Assembly: GCA_965249225.1 (NCBI GenBank)
Contig: CBDFLT010000009.1
Coordinates: 558,001-622,000, forward strand
Source of the DNA: CBDFLT01 sp965249225
GTDB taxonomy: Bacteria > Chloroflexota > Dehalococcoidia > Lucifugimonadales > G963668185
Reading direction: 5' to 3'
DNA: 64,000 nt
Below the pieces are notes generated by a model, which saw only the letters and a list, made by a program, of their open reading frames with translations, had not been told where the DNA came from and did not search any database. How positions within the stretch are numbered: position 1 is the stretch's first letter; each line of letters begins with the position of its first letter. Shown one piece after another: positions 53,895-63,157 of the stretch. The position numbers were made by a program, and so were the translations under genes.

Positions 53895-54937
53895 CTAAAA
53901 CATACTCGGTTGGCCGGCGTTGGGGCCGCGGTCCGGGTAGTCTACGCCCAGGTGCTCGTACGCCCTGCGGGTGGCGACACGGCCCCGCGGAGTCCGCTCC
54001 AGGAAGCCCATCTGCATCAGGAAGGGCTCGTACACGTCCATGATGGTGTCGGCCTCCTCGCTGATGGAGGCGGCCAGCGTGTCCAGGCCTACAGGCCCGC
54101 CGTCGTATTTTTCGATTATGGACCGCAGAACCCGACGGTCCAGGTCGTCCAGCCCCAGGGCGTCCACCTCTAGCTTGGCCAGCGCCTCCCGCGCCACGTC
54201 TCCCGTGACCACGTTGTCTGCCTTGACCTGGGCGTAGTCGCGGACCCGCTTGAGCAGGCGGTTTCCCGCCCTGGGCGTGCCCCTTGAGCGCCGCGCGATC
54301 TCCCCTACGCCATCGTCGTCGGCCTCGATCTCCAGGATTCGGGCGGAACGCCTCACGATGGTGGCCATGGCGTCCTCGTCATAGAAGTCCAGCCTGTATA
54401 TCACGCCGAAGCGATCGCGCAGCGGCGGGCTGACCATGGAGTAGCGCGTCGTGGCGCCGATCAGCGTAAAGGGCTTGATGGTGATGTTCATGGCCCGGCC
54501 TTTAGCCCCTTGTCGATGACCCACGAGACGAAGTAGTCTTCCATGGCGGGGTAGAGGACCTCCTCCACGACCCGGCTTAGGCGGTGTACCTCGTCGATGA
54601 ACAGGATGTCGCCCGTGTCCAGCTTGGTGAGGATGGCGGCCATGTCTCCCGGCCGCTCGATGGCCGGTCCCGACGAGGTCTTGATGCGGACATCCATCTC
54701 GTTGGCCACGATGTTGGCGAGGGTGGTCTTGCCCAGTCCCGGTGGGCCGTGAAGCAGCATGTGGTCGATGGGCTCGCCCCGCTGCATGGCGGCGGTTATG
54801 GCGATCTCCAGGTTGGCCTTCATCTGGGTCTGGCCCACGTAGTCGGCCAGACGGCGCGGCCGGAGGCTGGTGTCGAGAGCGTAGTCCTCTTCCTGGGGCT
54901 CGCCGGATACGAGGCGCTGGGCCATGGAGGGTTTCAC
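53895..54937 (-). CDS. ruvB: Holliday junction branch migration ATPase RuvB, with a frameshift in a G run
   Basis: About 347 aa if repaired. The first frame from GTG 54937 has LRPRRLADYVGQ, Walker A GPPGLGKTT, ILFIDEVHRLSR and EVLYPAMEDY up to the frame break. The other frame continues KGRAMNITIKPFTLIGATTRYSMVSPPLRDRFGV, sensor regions, and the winged-helix C terminus (MQMGFLERTPRGRVATRRAYEHLG). The frames join by restoring one base in the G4 run at 54506-54509 (AAGGGGCTAAAG). RuvB is normally important for recombination, so a missed G in sequencing is the simplest explanation. RuvA and RuvC genes are not adjacent. Confidence 0.88.
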
Positions 54938-54958
54938 CGCGGTTCAGAACTGTTGTTC

Positions 54959-54989
54959 ATTCTAAGGGATGGCTGGTGGGAGGTGTCAA
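54959..54989 (-). promoter_or_regulatory. Promoter for ruvB
   Basis: Minus strand TTGACA (54989-54984) and TAGAAT (54964-54959) with a 19-bp spacer, 22 bp upstream of the GTG start. Confidence 0.5.
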
Positions 54990-55046
54990 GGAGCGGGGTG
55001 TCTCCCTTACGTGGGTGCCCTGCCCCCGGATGGGTGTGAGGGAGTT

Positions 55047-55066
55047 TTGCCCGATTGTGCGGGCAA
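55047..55066. promoter_or_regulatory. Palindromic operator candidate between ruvB and the mutase operon
   Basis: TTGCCCG (55047-55053), 6-nt centre, CGGGCAA (55060-55066): a perfect 7-bp inverted repeat between two divergently transcribed genes, upstream of the mutase extended -10. Confidence 0.45.
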
Positions 55067-55096
55067 TTCTCGCTTGAAATCGCATATAGGGCGACT

Positions 55097-55105
55097 TGGT
55101 ATAAT
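55097..55105 (+). promoter_or_regulatory. Extended -10 promoter for methylmalonyl-CoA mutase
   Basis: TGGTATAAT, 30 bp before the ATG; TTGAAA at 55074-55079 is a possible -35 with a long 20-bp spacer. Confidence 0.5.
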
Positions 55106-55134
55106 CTTTGGGCTGATGTGAAAGGAAATCTGCG

Positions 55135-56850
<1,716 letters not shown>

Positions 56851-56883
56851 CGCGGTATGGATCGGCCGGAGAGAGGATTAGCT

Positions 56884-57315
56884 ATGGCGAAGGAAGCCGT
56901 ATGCCTGGCGAGCCACCTGAACCACGTGGGCATCGCGGTGCGCGACATCGAGGGCACTCTGAAGTTTTACAGCGACGTCTTCGGACTGGAAGGGGCTGAG
57001 GTCGAGGAGATCGAGGACCAGGGCGTGAGGGCGGCGCTGCTGAGGGTAGGCGGGTCTCAGCTGGAGTTCATCGAGCCCACCAACCCAGACGGCGCCGTGG
57101 CCCGCTTCATCGAGCGCAAGGGCGAGGGGATGCACCATCTGTGTATGGAGGTGGAGGACCTGCAGGGCACGCTCGACCGGCTCGACGCCAACGGGATAGA
57201 GCTGGTGGACAGGGCGCCGAGGCAGGGGCTGTCGGGCATGATCGCCTTCCTCCATCCCCGTTCGACCAGGGGCGTTCTCGTCGAGCTGGTGGACCAGGGC
57301 ACGGCCAGGAGGTAG
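56884..57315 (+). CDS. mce: Methylmalonyl-CoA epimerase
   Basis: Glyoxalase-fold epimerase of about 143 aa. ATG 56884 was chosen because GGAGAGAGG precedes it. HLNHVGIAVRDIEGTLKFYSDVFG carries the first metal-binding His. GEGMHHLCMEVEDL has a second His, and VLVELVD at the end carries the metal Glu. It converts (S)- to (R)-methylmalonyl-CoA for the mutase. It lies between the two mutase subunit genes, so the cassette is functionally coherent. Confidence 0.93.
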   Translation: MAKEAVCLASHLNHVGIAVRDIEGTLKFYSDVFGLEGAEVEEIEDQGVRAALLRVGGSQLEFIEPTNPDGAVARFIERKGEGMHHLCMEVEDLQGTLDRLDANGIELVDRAPRQGLSGMIAFLHPRSTRGVLVELVDQGTARR

Positions 57316-57319
57316 TGCA

Positions 57320-57742
57320 GTGGCGGAGCGGATAATCAGGGTCTTGGTGGGCAAGCCTGGACTCGACGGCCATGACAGGGGGGCGAAGATAGTCGCCCGG
57401 GCACTGCGAGACGCAGGTATGGAAGTGATATACACGGGCATCCGGCAGACCCCGGAGATGATCGTAGAGGCGGCCCTTCAAGAGGACGTGGACGCCATCG
57501 GGCTCAGCATACTGTCGGGCGCCCACATGGAACTGTTCCCCAAGATACTCCAGGGGCTGGCCAAAAACGACATGGGCGACGTGCTGGTGGTTGCCGGTGG
57601 TATCATCCCCGAGGACGACCGGCCCGCCATGGCGAAGATGGGCGTCCAGGCCATATTCGGCCCCGGGACGAAGACCTCGGACATCGCCGAGTTCATTCGC
57701 GAGGCGGTGACAGAACGGGACAAGGGGAAGGCGCGCTCTTAG
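57320..57742 (+). CDS. Methylmalonyl-CoA mutase, cobalamin-binding subunit
   Basis: 140-aa Rossmann-like B12-binding protein. The lower-axial ligand motif DxHxxG is present as Asp16, His18 and Gly21 in GKPGLDGHDRGAK. Further motifs are GLSILSGAHM and VLVVAGGIIPEDD, contacting the nucleotide loop of B12. GTG start 4 bp after the epimerase stop. Complements the large subunit at 55135-56850. Confidence 0.95.
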   Translation: MAERIIRVLVGKPGLDGHDRGAKIVARALRDAGMEVIYTGIRQTPEMIVEAALQEDVDAIGLSILSGAHMELFPKILQGLAKNDMGDVLVVAGGIIPEDDRPAMAKMGVQAIFGPGTKTSDIAEFIREAVTERDKGKARS

Positions 57743-57784
57743 CGGCTCGTCAAAACCATTGAATGGCTCGCAGTATTCCAATCG

Positions 57785-57820
57785 TGGGGCAGCTGGCCCT
57801 ACCCAGGACGGCGTCCGAGT
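57785..57820 (-). repeat. Degraded G-quadruplex repeat, copy F
   Basis: Minus strand GGACGCCGTCC matches the hairpin of copy A exactly, but the following core reads GGGTAGGG and loses the four G tracts. Located after the mutase operon. Weaker evidence than the other copies. Confidence 0.5.
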
Positions 57821-57878
57821 GCGCTTCAACTCATCCACCAGATAGTCTGGAATTTGCTAAACTTGCTCTATGTGAAAC

Positions 57879-57908
57879 TTGACACAAAGTGCTGTGCCAA
57901 CCTAGAAT
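57879..57908 (+). promoter_or_regulatory. Promoter for the DUF177-rpmF operon
   Basis: TTGACA (57879-57884), 18-bp spacer, TAGAAT (57903-57908). The transcription start would lie about 65 bp before the DUF177 ATG. Confidence 0.6.
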
Positions 57909-57979
57909 GGCGCGTCCGATTGCGACGCGCTGGGTCTCGGTAGGCGCCTTAGCGCTTGCGCTTGAGGGGTGGACTGGGG

Positions 57980-58525
57980 ATGTACTTTAATGTATCGCAA
58001 CTGCTGAAGGAGCACGGCGGGTCCACCCGCTCCTACACTCTCGATGAATCCTTCACGCCGCTTGAAGAGACCAGCGTCAGCTACGTCCGGGGTACCGCTG
58101 ATTTGATGAGGACGGACAAGGGCATCTGGGTCAACGCCAAGCTGGACGCCGAGGCGGTCTGTGTATGCAGCCTATGCCTGGAGCGGTACATGCAGTCGAT
58201 ACACATGGAAATCGAGGAGGAGTTTTTCCCTTCCTTTGAACGTCGCGGCTTGGCCGCAACCGGTGAATCCCTGGGGCCTGAAGAGAGCTTCAACATAGAC
58301 GTGAACAACATCCTGGACTTGACCGAAGCCATTCGGCAGTATTCCACCCTGAGCGTTCCAATGAAGCCGATGTGCCGCGACGACTGTGCAGGCCTTTGTG
58401 CGTCATGTGGCGCCAACCTGAACCAAGCCGCATGCCATTGCGATAAGACACAAAGAGACCCCAAATGGGACGCGCTGCTGGAGATGGTGCCGGCCAGCGA
58501 GGCCATTGATCGTCGAGCAGAGTGA
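57980..58525 (+). CDS. DUF177/YceD-family protein
   Basis: 181 aa from ATG 57980 (MYFNVSQLLKEHGGSTRSY). Cysteines of the first CxxC-like region (CVCSLCLERY) and the C-terminal CRDDCAGLCASCGANLN followed by CHC suggest a metal-binding domain. Known family context: immediately upstream of rpmF, with roles in 23S rRNA or large-subunit maturation in several bacteria. The stop overlaps the L32 start (TGATG). Confidence 0.9.
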   Translation: MYFNVSQLLKEHGGSTRSYTLDESFTPLEETSVSYVRGTADLMRTDKGIWVNAKLDAEAVCVCSLCLERYMQSIHMEIEEEFFPSFERRGLAATGESLGPEESFNIDVNNILDLTEAIRQYSTLSVPMKPMCRDDCAGLCASCGANLNQAACHCDKTQRDPKWDALLEMVPASEAIDRRAE

Positions 58526-58713
58526 TGCCACCTCTTCCGAAGAAAAAGCACTCGAAAAAGCGCCAGGGCGGGAGGTCGGCCCACTCCGCGCTGCGGCCCA
58601 TGTCGCTCGTGGAGTGCCCGCAGTGCAGGTCGACTAGACTGCCGCACCGTGCGTGCCCCTCGTGTGGGTACTATAAAGGCCGGGCGGTTGTGCCAATGGA
58701 GACAGAGGCTTAG
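58525..58713 (+). CDS. rpmF: 50S ribosomal protein L32
   Basis: 62-aa basic protein, start MPPLPKKKHSKKRQGGRSAH. The zinc ribbon is Cys31, Cys34, Cys44 and Cys47 (CPQC, CPSCGYYKGR). Translationally coupled to DUF177 by a one-base overlap. In many bacteria plsX and fabH follow; here fabD comes next directly. Confidence 0.93.
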   Translation: MPPLPKKKHSKKRQGGRSAHSALRPMSLVECPQCRSTRLPHRACPSCGYYKGRAVVPMETEA

Positions 58714-58768
58714 AATCGGTCCTTTGCCCTGAAACGAATTCCGCCTTACACCCTCTCCAGGAGATGTA

Positions 58769-59728
58769 ATGACCTCGGACCTTTCAACCAGCCCCGACGG
58801 CTCAGCAGTCGCCTTCTTGTACCCAGGTCAGGGGTCCCAGGCCGTTGGCATGGGCCGGGAGCTCTACGAGGCCTCGGAGCACGCGCGGACTGTGTTTCAG
58901 CAGGTGGACATGGCGCTCGGACGGCCGCTTACTGAGATTCTCTTCAGTGGGCCTGAGGAGGAGTTAAGGCGGACGGTAAACGCTCAGCCGGCCATCATGG
59001 CGGTTAGCCTGGCATGCATGAAGGCGATGGAGGAAAACCTGGGGACCGGTGAGATGCCCAAGCCCACGTTCGTGGCAGGCCATAGCGTGGGTGAGTACAC
59101 CGCGCTGGCGGCGGCCGGAGTGCTCGACGCGGGCGACGCCGTCAAGCTGGTCCAGAGGCGTGGGGAGCTGATGCAAGAGGCGTGTGAATTGAAGCCGGGC
59201 ACGATGGCCGCCATCATCGGGCTGGACCTGATGACGACCGAGGAGATCGCCAGAGAGACGGGGACCTATGTTTCAAACGTGAATACGGATAATCAGGTGG
59301 TCATCAGCGGCGAACGGATGGCGGTCGCCAGGGCGCTTGACCTTGCGTCGGCCAGAGGGGCCAGAAGGGCCATTCCGCTGCGGGTTGGGGGCGCGTTCCA
59401 CTCGGCGCTCATGGAGCCGGCTAAGTTAGGCCTGCAGGAGGCTGTGGACCATCTCGAGTTTAAGCACCCTAGGGTTCCGATCGTGGCAAACTGTACGGGA
59501 GAGCCTGTCACCACGGCCGGAGACGTCAAGCAGGAGCTCGTGTCTCAGATCAGTAGTTGCGTGCAATGGAAACGGTCCATAGAGTATATGATTAAGTCCG
59601 GAGTTTCCAGGTTTATCGAGGTTGGGCCAGGCACAGCGTTGAGCGGTATGGTCAAGCGAATTGACAGGCATGCTAGGGTGGATAGCGTTGGCGATATAGA
59701 CTCCATCCTCAAGTTACACAACAATTAA
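58769..59728 (+). CDS. fabD: Malonyl-CoA:ACP transacylase
   Basis: 319-aa enzyme that loads malonyl groups on ACP for fatty-acid synthesis. FLYPGQGSQAVGMG at residues 17-30 is the oxyanion/substrate site. The nucleophile is Ser106 in AGHSVGEYTALAAAG. The catalytic His is in RVGGAFHSALMEPA. ACP itself is encoded two genes downstream, so fabD-nusB-acpP forms a short cluster without the usual plsX/fabH/fabG. Confidence 0.94.
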   Translation: MTSDLSTSPDGSAVAFLYPGQGSQAVGMGRELYEASEHARTVFQQVDMALGRPLTEILFSGPEEELRRTVNAQPAIMAVSLACMKAMEENLGTGEMPKPTFVAGHSVGEYTALAAAGVLDAGDAVKLVQRRGELMQEACELKPGTMAAIIGLDLMTTEEIARETGTYVSNVNTDNQVVISGERMAVARALDLASARGARRAIPLRVGGAFHSALMEPAKLGLQEAVDHLEFKHPRVPIVANCTGEPVTTAGDVKQELVSQISSCVQWKRSIEYMIKSGVSRFIEVGPGTALSGMVKRIDRHARVDSVGDIDSILKLHNN

Positions 59729-59775
59729 AGGAAACGGTGGCCTGAGGAACGGAACGTCGATAGACCGGCGGGTTC

Positions 59776-60240
59776 GTGACCACGCACCTTGAAAAACTCA
59801 GGATGGAAAAGGACAGAGTCACAACAACCAGACGCAAGGCACGCGTCGTCGCCCTCCACGTGCTTTACGAAGTCGACAGCGTGCGGCGAGACCCCGCCGT
59901 GGCCTTGGAGCGGCGACTGGAGGAGCAGCCCCTATCGTCCGCCGGGGAGATGTTCGCTCGAAGCTTGGTGGACGGGGTGCTGGCCAACAAGGAACTGATA
60001 GACAAGATAATCTCCACCCATGCGCCGGCATGGCCCATCGGCCAGATGGCCATAGTGGACAGGAATATGCTGAGAATAGCCATCTTTGAGATAATGATTG
60101 GCGAAGAGACCCCGCCGAAGGTGGCCATCAACGAGGCTGTGGAGATGGCCAAGACCTTCGGCTCCGACAGTTCGCCCAAGTTCATCAATGGTGTTCTGGG
60201 CTCGGTTATGGAAGCCGACAAACTGGAAACGCACGCCTAA
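59776..60240 (+). CDS. nusB: Transcription antitermination factor NusB
   Basis: 154 aa, or 145 from the internal ATG 59803. Family features: ARVVALHVLYEVDS at the start, FARSLVDGVLANKELID, WPIGQMAIVDRNMLRIAIFEI, TPPKVAINEAVEMAKTFGSDSSPKFINGVLGSV. Works with NusE (S10) on boxA of rRNA operons. It separates fabD from acpP. Confidence 0.94.
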   Translation: MTTHLEKLRMEKDRVTTTRRKARVVALHVLYEVDSVRRDPAVALERRLEEQPLSSAGEMFARSLVDGVLANKELIDKIISTHAPAWPIGQMAIVDRNMLRIAIFEIMIGEETPPKVAINEAVEMAKTFGSDSSPKFINGVLGSVMEADKLETHA

Positions 60241-60270
60241 TTCGATGTGTTCCATCGTGGAGGTGCCTTA

Positions 60271-60531
60271 ATGGCGACAGTCGTAGAGCGAGTTCAGGCG
60301 GTAGTTGCCGACAAGCTGGGAGTGGACCCGGCTGAAGTTGTCCCCGGAGCCTCCTTTACCGAGGACCTGAACGCCGACTCTTTGGACCTGGTTGAGCTTA
60401 TCATGGCCATTGAGGAGGAGTTCGGCGCGGGCGACACGCCTCTGGAAATCTCAGATGAGGACGCGGAGAGCATAGCCACGGTTCAGATGGCTGTCGACTA
60501 CCTAAGGGAAAAAGGCGTAAAGGACGAGTAG
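60271..60531 (+). CDS. acpP: Acyl carrier protein
   Basis: Acidic 86-aa protein from ATG 60271, with GGAGGT about 8 bp upstream. Ser37 in NADSLDLVELIMAIEEEFG is the phosphopantetheine attachment site. Four-helix ACP pattern. A strong terminator follows 31 bp after the stop. Confidence 0.95.
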   Translation: MATVVERVQAVVADKLGVDPAEVVPGASFTEDLNADSLDLVELIMAIEEEFGAGDTPLEISDEDAESIATVQMAVDYLREKGVKDE

Positions 60532-60561
60532 TTGCCCCCCGGTAAGCCCCATCAGCTAGCT

Positions 60562-60590
60562 AAGGCAGGTCAACTAGACCTGCCTTTATT
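60562..60590 (+). terminator. Rho-independent terminator after acpP
   Basis: A perfect 10-bp stem, AAGGCAGGTC (60562-60571) and GACCTGCCTT (60577-60586), with a 5-nt loop, followed by TTTATT. The best intrinsic terminator in the window. Confidence 0.88.
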
Positions 60591-60607
60591 GCTTGTGAGG
60601 TGTGTCG

Positions 60608-60613
60608 TATAAT
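60608..60613 (+). promoter_or_regulatory. Possible -10 box upstream of the glycosylase-RNase J operon
   Basis: A perfect TATAAT just after the acpP terminator; no well-spaced -35 hexamer was found. The leader to the first start codon would be about 110 nt. Confidence 0.35.
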
Positions 60614-60731
60614 CCGTCGAAGGGCCGCCGGAAAACGCTCACTGAGGCATCAGAAACACCTCCCCCTGTGCTCTTTGAAGAGTGAGTCCGGACATGCCGA
60701 TTGACGCCCTCATACCCACCTGCTAGGATGG

Positions 60732-61373
60732 ATGCAGAGAATAGTCTCGCAGGCTTTCATGTCCGAATTTGAGTCCCTGACCCGACAGATCCTCAGTTGC
60801 ACGCTGTGCGTGCTGTCCCGAGAGCGGACGCAGGCGGTGCCGGGCGAGGGCTCTCAGTCCGCCGACATAGTGTTCATCGGGGAAGGCCCCGGCTTTTATG
60901 AAGACCGAGACGGCCGTCCCTTTGTCGGGCCGGCGGGGATGCTTCTCGATGAGTTGCTCGCCTCCATTGGCTTGAACCGGCCCGATGTCTACATCACCAA
61001 CATGGTGAAGTGCCGTCCCCCCAACAACAGGGACCCACTTCCCGGCGAGATTCAGGCCTGTAAGCCTTATCTGGACAAGCAGCTTGAGATGATCGGTCCC
61101 AAGGTGATTGTCACCCTTGGACGATACTCATTTTCAAGCTTCTTCCCCGGACAGACCATCAGCAAGGCCCGCGGCAAACCCAGGAGGTGGAATGGCCTTC
61201 TCGTGTACCCGATGTACCATCCCGCCGCAGCGCTCCACAATCCTGCCCTTCGCTCCGTGATCGAGGACGACTTCAGGCGCTTGCCGTCGCTGATAGACGA
61301 GGCCGTCCAGGTCGACGAGGCCGAGACAATGGAAGAACCCCAGCAACTCAGCCTCTTCTCGTCGACTGAATGA
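60732..61373 (+). CDS. Type-4 uracil-DNA glycosylase
   Basis: 213-aa iron-sulfur uracil-DNA glycosylase. Cysteines of a 4Fe-4S cluster are at CTLC near the N terminus and further on (VKCRPP). Active-site motifs: GEGPGFYEDRDGRPFVGPAG (with the family E/D residue), NMVKCRPPNNRDP, and the C-terminal YPMYHPAAALHNP with the catalytic His. The start may also be ATG 60759 (MSEFESLT). Four-base ATGA overlap with rnj. Removes uracil from DNA after cytosine deamination. Confidence 0.92.
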   Translation: MQRIVSQAFMSEFESLTRQILSCTLCVLSRERTQAVPGEGSQSADIVFIGEGPGFYEDRDGRPFVGPAGMLLDELLASIGLNRPDVYITNMVKCRPPNNRDPLPGEIQACKPYLDKQLEMIGPKVIVTLGRYSFSSFFPGQTISKARGKPRRWNGLLVYPMYHPAAALHNPALRSVIEDDFRRLPSLIDEAVQVDEAETMEEPQQLSLFSSTE

Positions 61374-63028
61374 GCGCATCCCCACTGAAGGTCATCCCTC
61401 TCGGCGGTCTCGGCGAGATCGGCAAGAACATGATGGCCCTGGAGTATGACGACCACATCGTCGTCATCGATGCGGGCCTGCTCTTCCCCGAAGAGGATAT
61501 GCCGGGGATAGATTTCGTCATCCCGGATATCTCCTACCTGGTTGAGAGAAGGCAGAAGGTCAAGGCCATCCTCGTGACCCACGGTCACGAGGACCACATA
61601 GGCGCCCTCCCCTGGGTGCTCTCCGATCTGAATGTCCCCGTTTACTCTTCCCGTCTGACCCATGGCCTGATCACGGTGAAGCTGCGGGAACGAAGTAAGC
61701 TCAAAGAGACGAAGCTGAACGTCGTCGAGCCCCACACACCGTTCAAGATCGGCCCTTTCACGGTAGAGTTCTTCCGGGTATGTCACTCCATTCCCGACGC
61801 AATGGGGATCGCACTGACCACACCCCTCGGGCTGGTGGTGCATACTGGCGATTTCAAGATAGACCACACGCCCGTGGACGGCAGGCCCACCGACTTCGCG
61901 GCCTTAGCGGAGCTGACCGCGAACGGTGTGTTGCTGCTATTTTCCGACTCCACGTACGCCGAGGTTGAGGGATACACGCTCTCTGAGCAGGTGGTAGGAG
62001 AGACACTGGACAGGGTGATAGGAGAGGCCAGCGGGCGGGTAATGGTGGCCAGCTTCGCCTCGCTCATATCACGCATACAGCAGGTGGTCAACGCGGCGGT
62101 AAAGCACAACCGAAAGGTGGTGCTGGTGGGCCGTAGCATGGTGGACAATTCTAAGATGGCCGAGAGTATGGGCTACCTCGAGGCCCCGCCGGGTAGCCTG
62201 ATCACGCTTAATGAGGCCAGGCAGCTTCCCCTCGACCAGGTGGTGATCATGGCCACGGGTAGCCAGGGCGAGCCCACATCCGCTCTGGTACGCATCGCCA
62301 ATGGAGAGCATCCAGACATCGAGGTTGTTCCCGACGATACCGTGGTGATTTCCGCGTCGCCCATCCCTGGCAACGAGACCCTCGTGGCCAAGACCATCGA
62401 CAACCTCTACCGTCAGGGTGCGAAGGTGTTGTACAGCCGGACGTCCCTTGTGCACGTGCACGGCCACGCCAGCCGAGAGGAACTCAAGATGATGCTTGGG
62501 CTGGTGAGACCGCGGTTTTTCGTCCCGGTTCATGGCGAGTACCGGCACCTTGTGGCCCATGCCCAGTTGGCCCAGTCTTTGGGCATCCCAGCCGCAAACA
62601 CCTTCGTCTTGGAAGATGGGGACGTGCTCGAGGTGACGCCCGACGAGGGTCGCGTGGTCGACAGAGTGCCCGCTGGGCACGTGTATGTTGATGGTAGGAG
62701 GCTGTGGGGTCCGGATAGCAAAGTGCTGGGTGAGCGTAGGCGTTTGGGCCGAGATGGAGTAGTGGTGGTCTCGGTCGTCCTGAACGGGGAAACGGGTGAG
62801 CTAGTCAGGCCCCCCGAGGTGGAGTCTTCGGGATTTGTGGATTCCGAGGACTCGGAGGACCTCTTCCAAAGAATCTCACAAATGGTCCAAACAACCCTAG
62901 AGCGGGAGATGAGCAACGGTCTAAGGTGGGACAAGGTCGAGGCCATCGTTGGCAAGTCGGTCGCCGATTTCCTTCGCACCGAGACCCGAAGGAGACCGAC
63001 CGTCCTTACGGTCGTGGAAAAGGCGTAA
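61370..63028 (+). CDS. rnj: Ribonuclease J
   Basis: 552-aa metallo-beta-lactamase/beta-CASP nuclease that degrades and matures mRNA and rRNA. Metal ligands are His71, His73, Asp75 and His76 in THGHEDHIGALP. Further: VHTGDFKID, LLLFSDSTYAEVEG, GRVMVASFASLISRIQQV (beta-CASP) and the C-terminal VHVHGHASREELKMML region with PVHGEYRHL. The rnj-ftsK order is common in several Gram-positive-type lineages. Confidence 0.96.
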   Translation: MSASPLKVIPLGGLGEIGKNMMALEYDDHIVVIDAGLLFPEEDMPGIDFVIPDISYLVERRQKVKAILVTHGHEDHIGALPWVLSDLNVPVYSSRLTHGLITVKLRERSKLKETKLNVVEPHTPFKIGPFTVEFFRVCHSIPDAMGIALTTPLGLVVHTGDFKIDHTPVDGRPTDFAALAELTANGVLLLFSDSTYAEVEGYTLSEQVVGETLDRVIGEASGRVMVASFASLISRIQQVVNAAVKHNRKVVLVGRSMVDNSKMAESMGYLEAPPGSLITLNEARQLPLDQVVIMATGSQGEPTSALVRIANGEHPDIEVVPDDTVVISASPIPGNETLVAKTIDNLYRQGAKVLYSRTSLVHVHGHASREELKMMLGLVRPRFFVPVHGEYRHLVAHAQLAQSLGIPAANTFVLEDGDVLEVTPDEGRVVDRVPAGHVYVDGRRLWGPDSKVLGERRRLGRDGVVVVSVVLNGETGELVRPPEVESSGFVDSEDSEDLFQRISQMVQTTLEREMSNGLRWDKVEAIVGKSVADFLRTETRRRPTVLTVVEKA

Positions 63029-63157
63029 CGGAGAGTAGCTGGCTTAGGTCTTGCGGCAGCACGCCTATTAGCTAGGCGGAACCCCTGGTAAAGACAACCA
63101 AGGGCACACTATTCTTCAAAAACTCGTCGGCAGAGTCGAAAACCGGTAGGACTAAAA

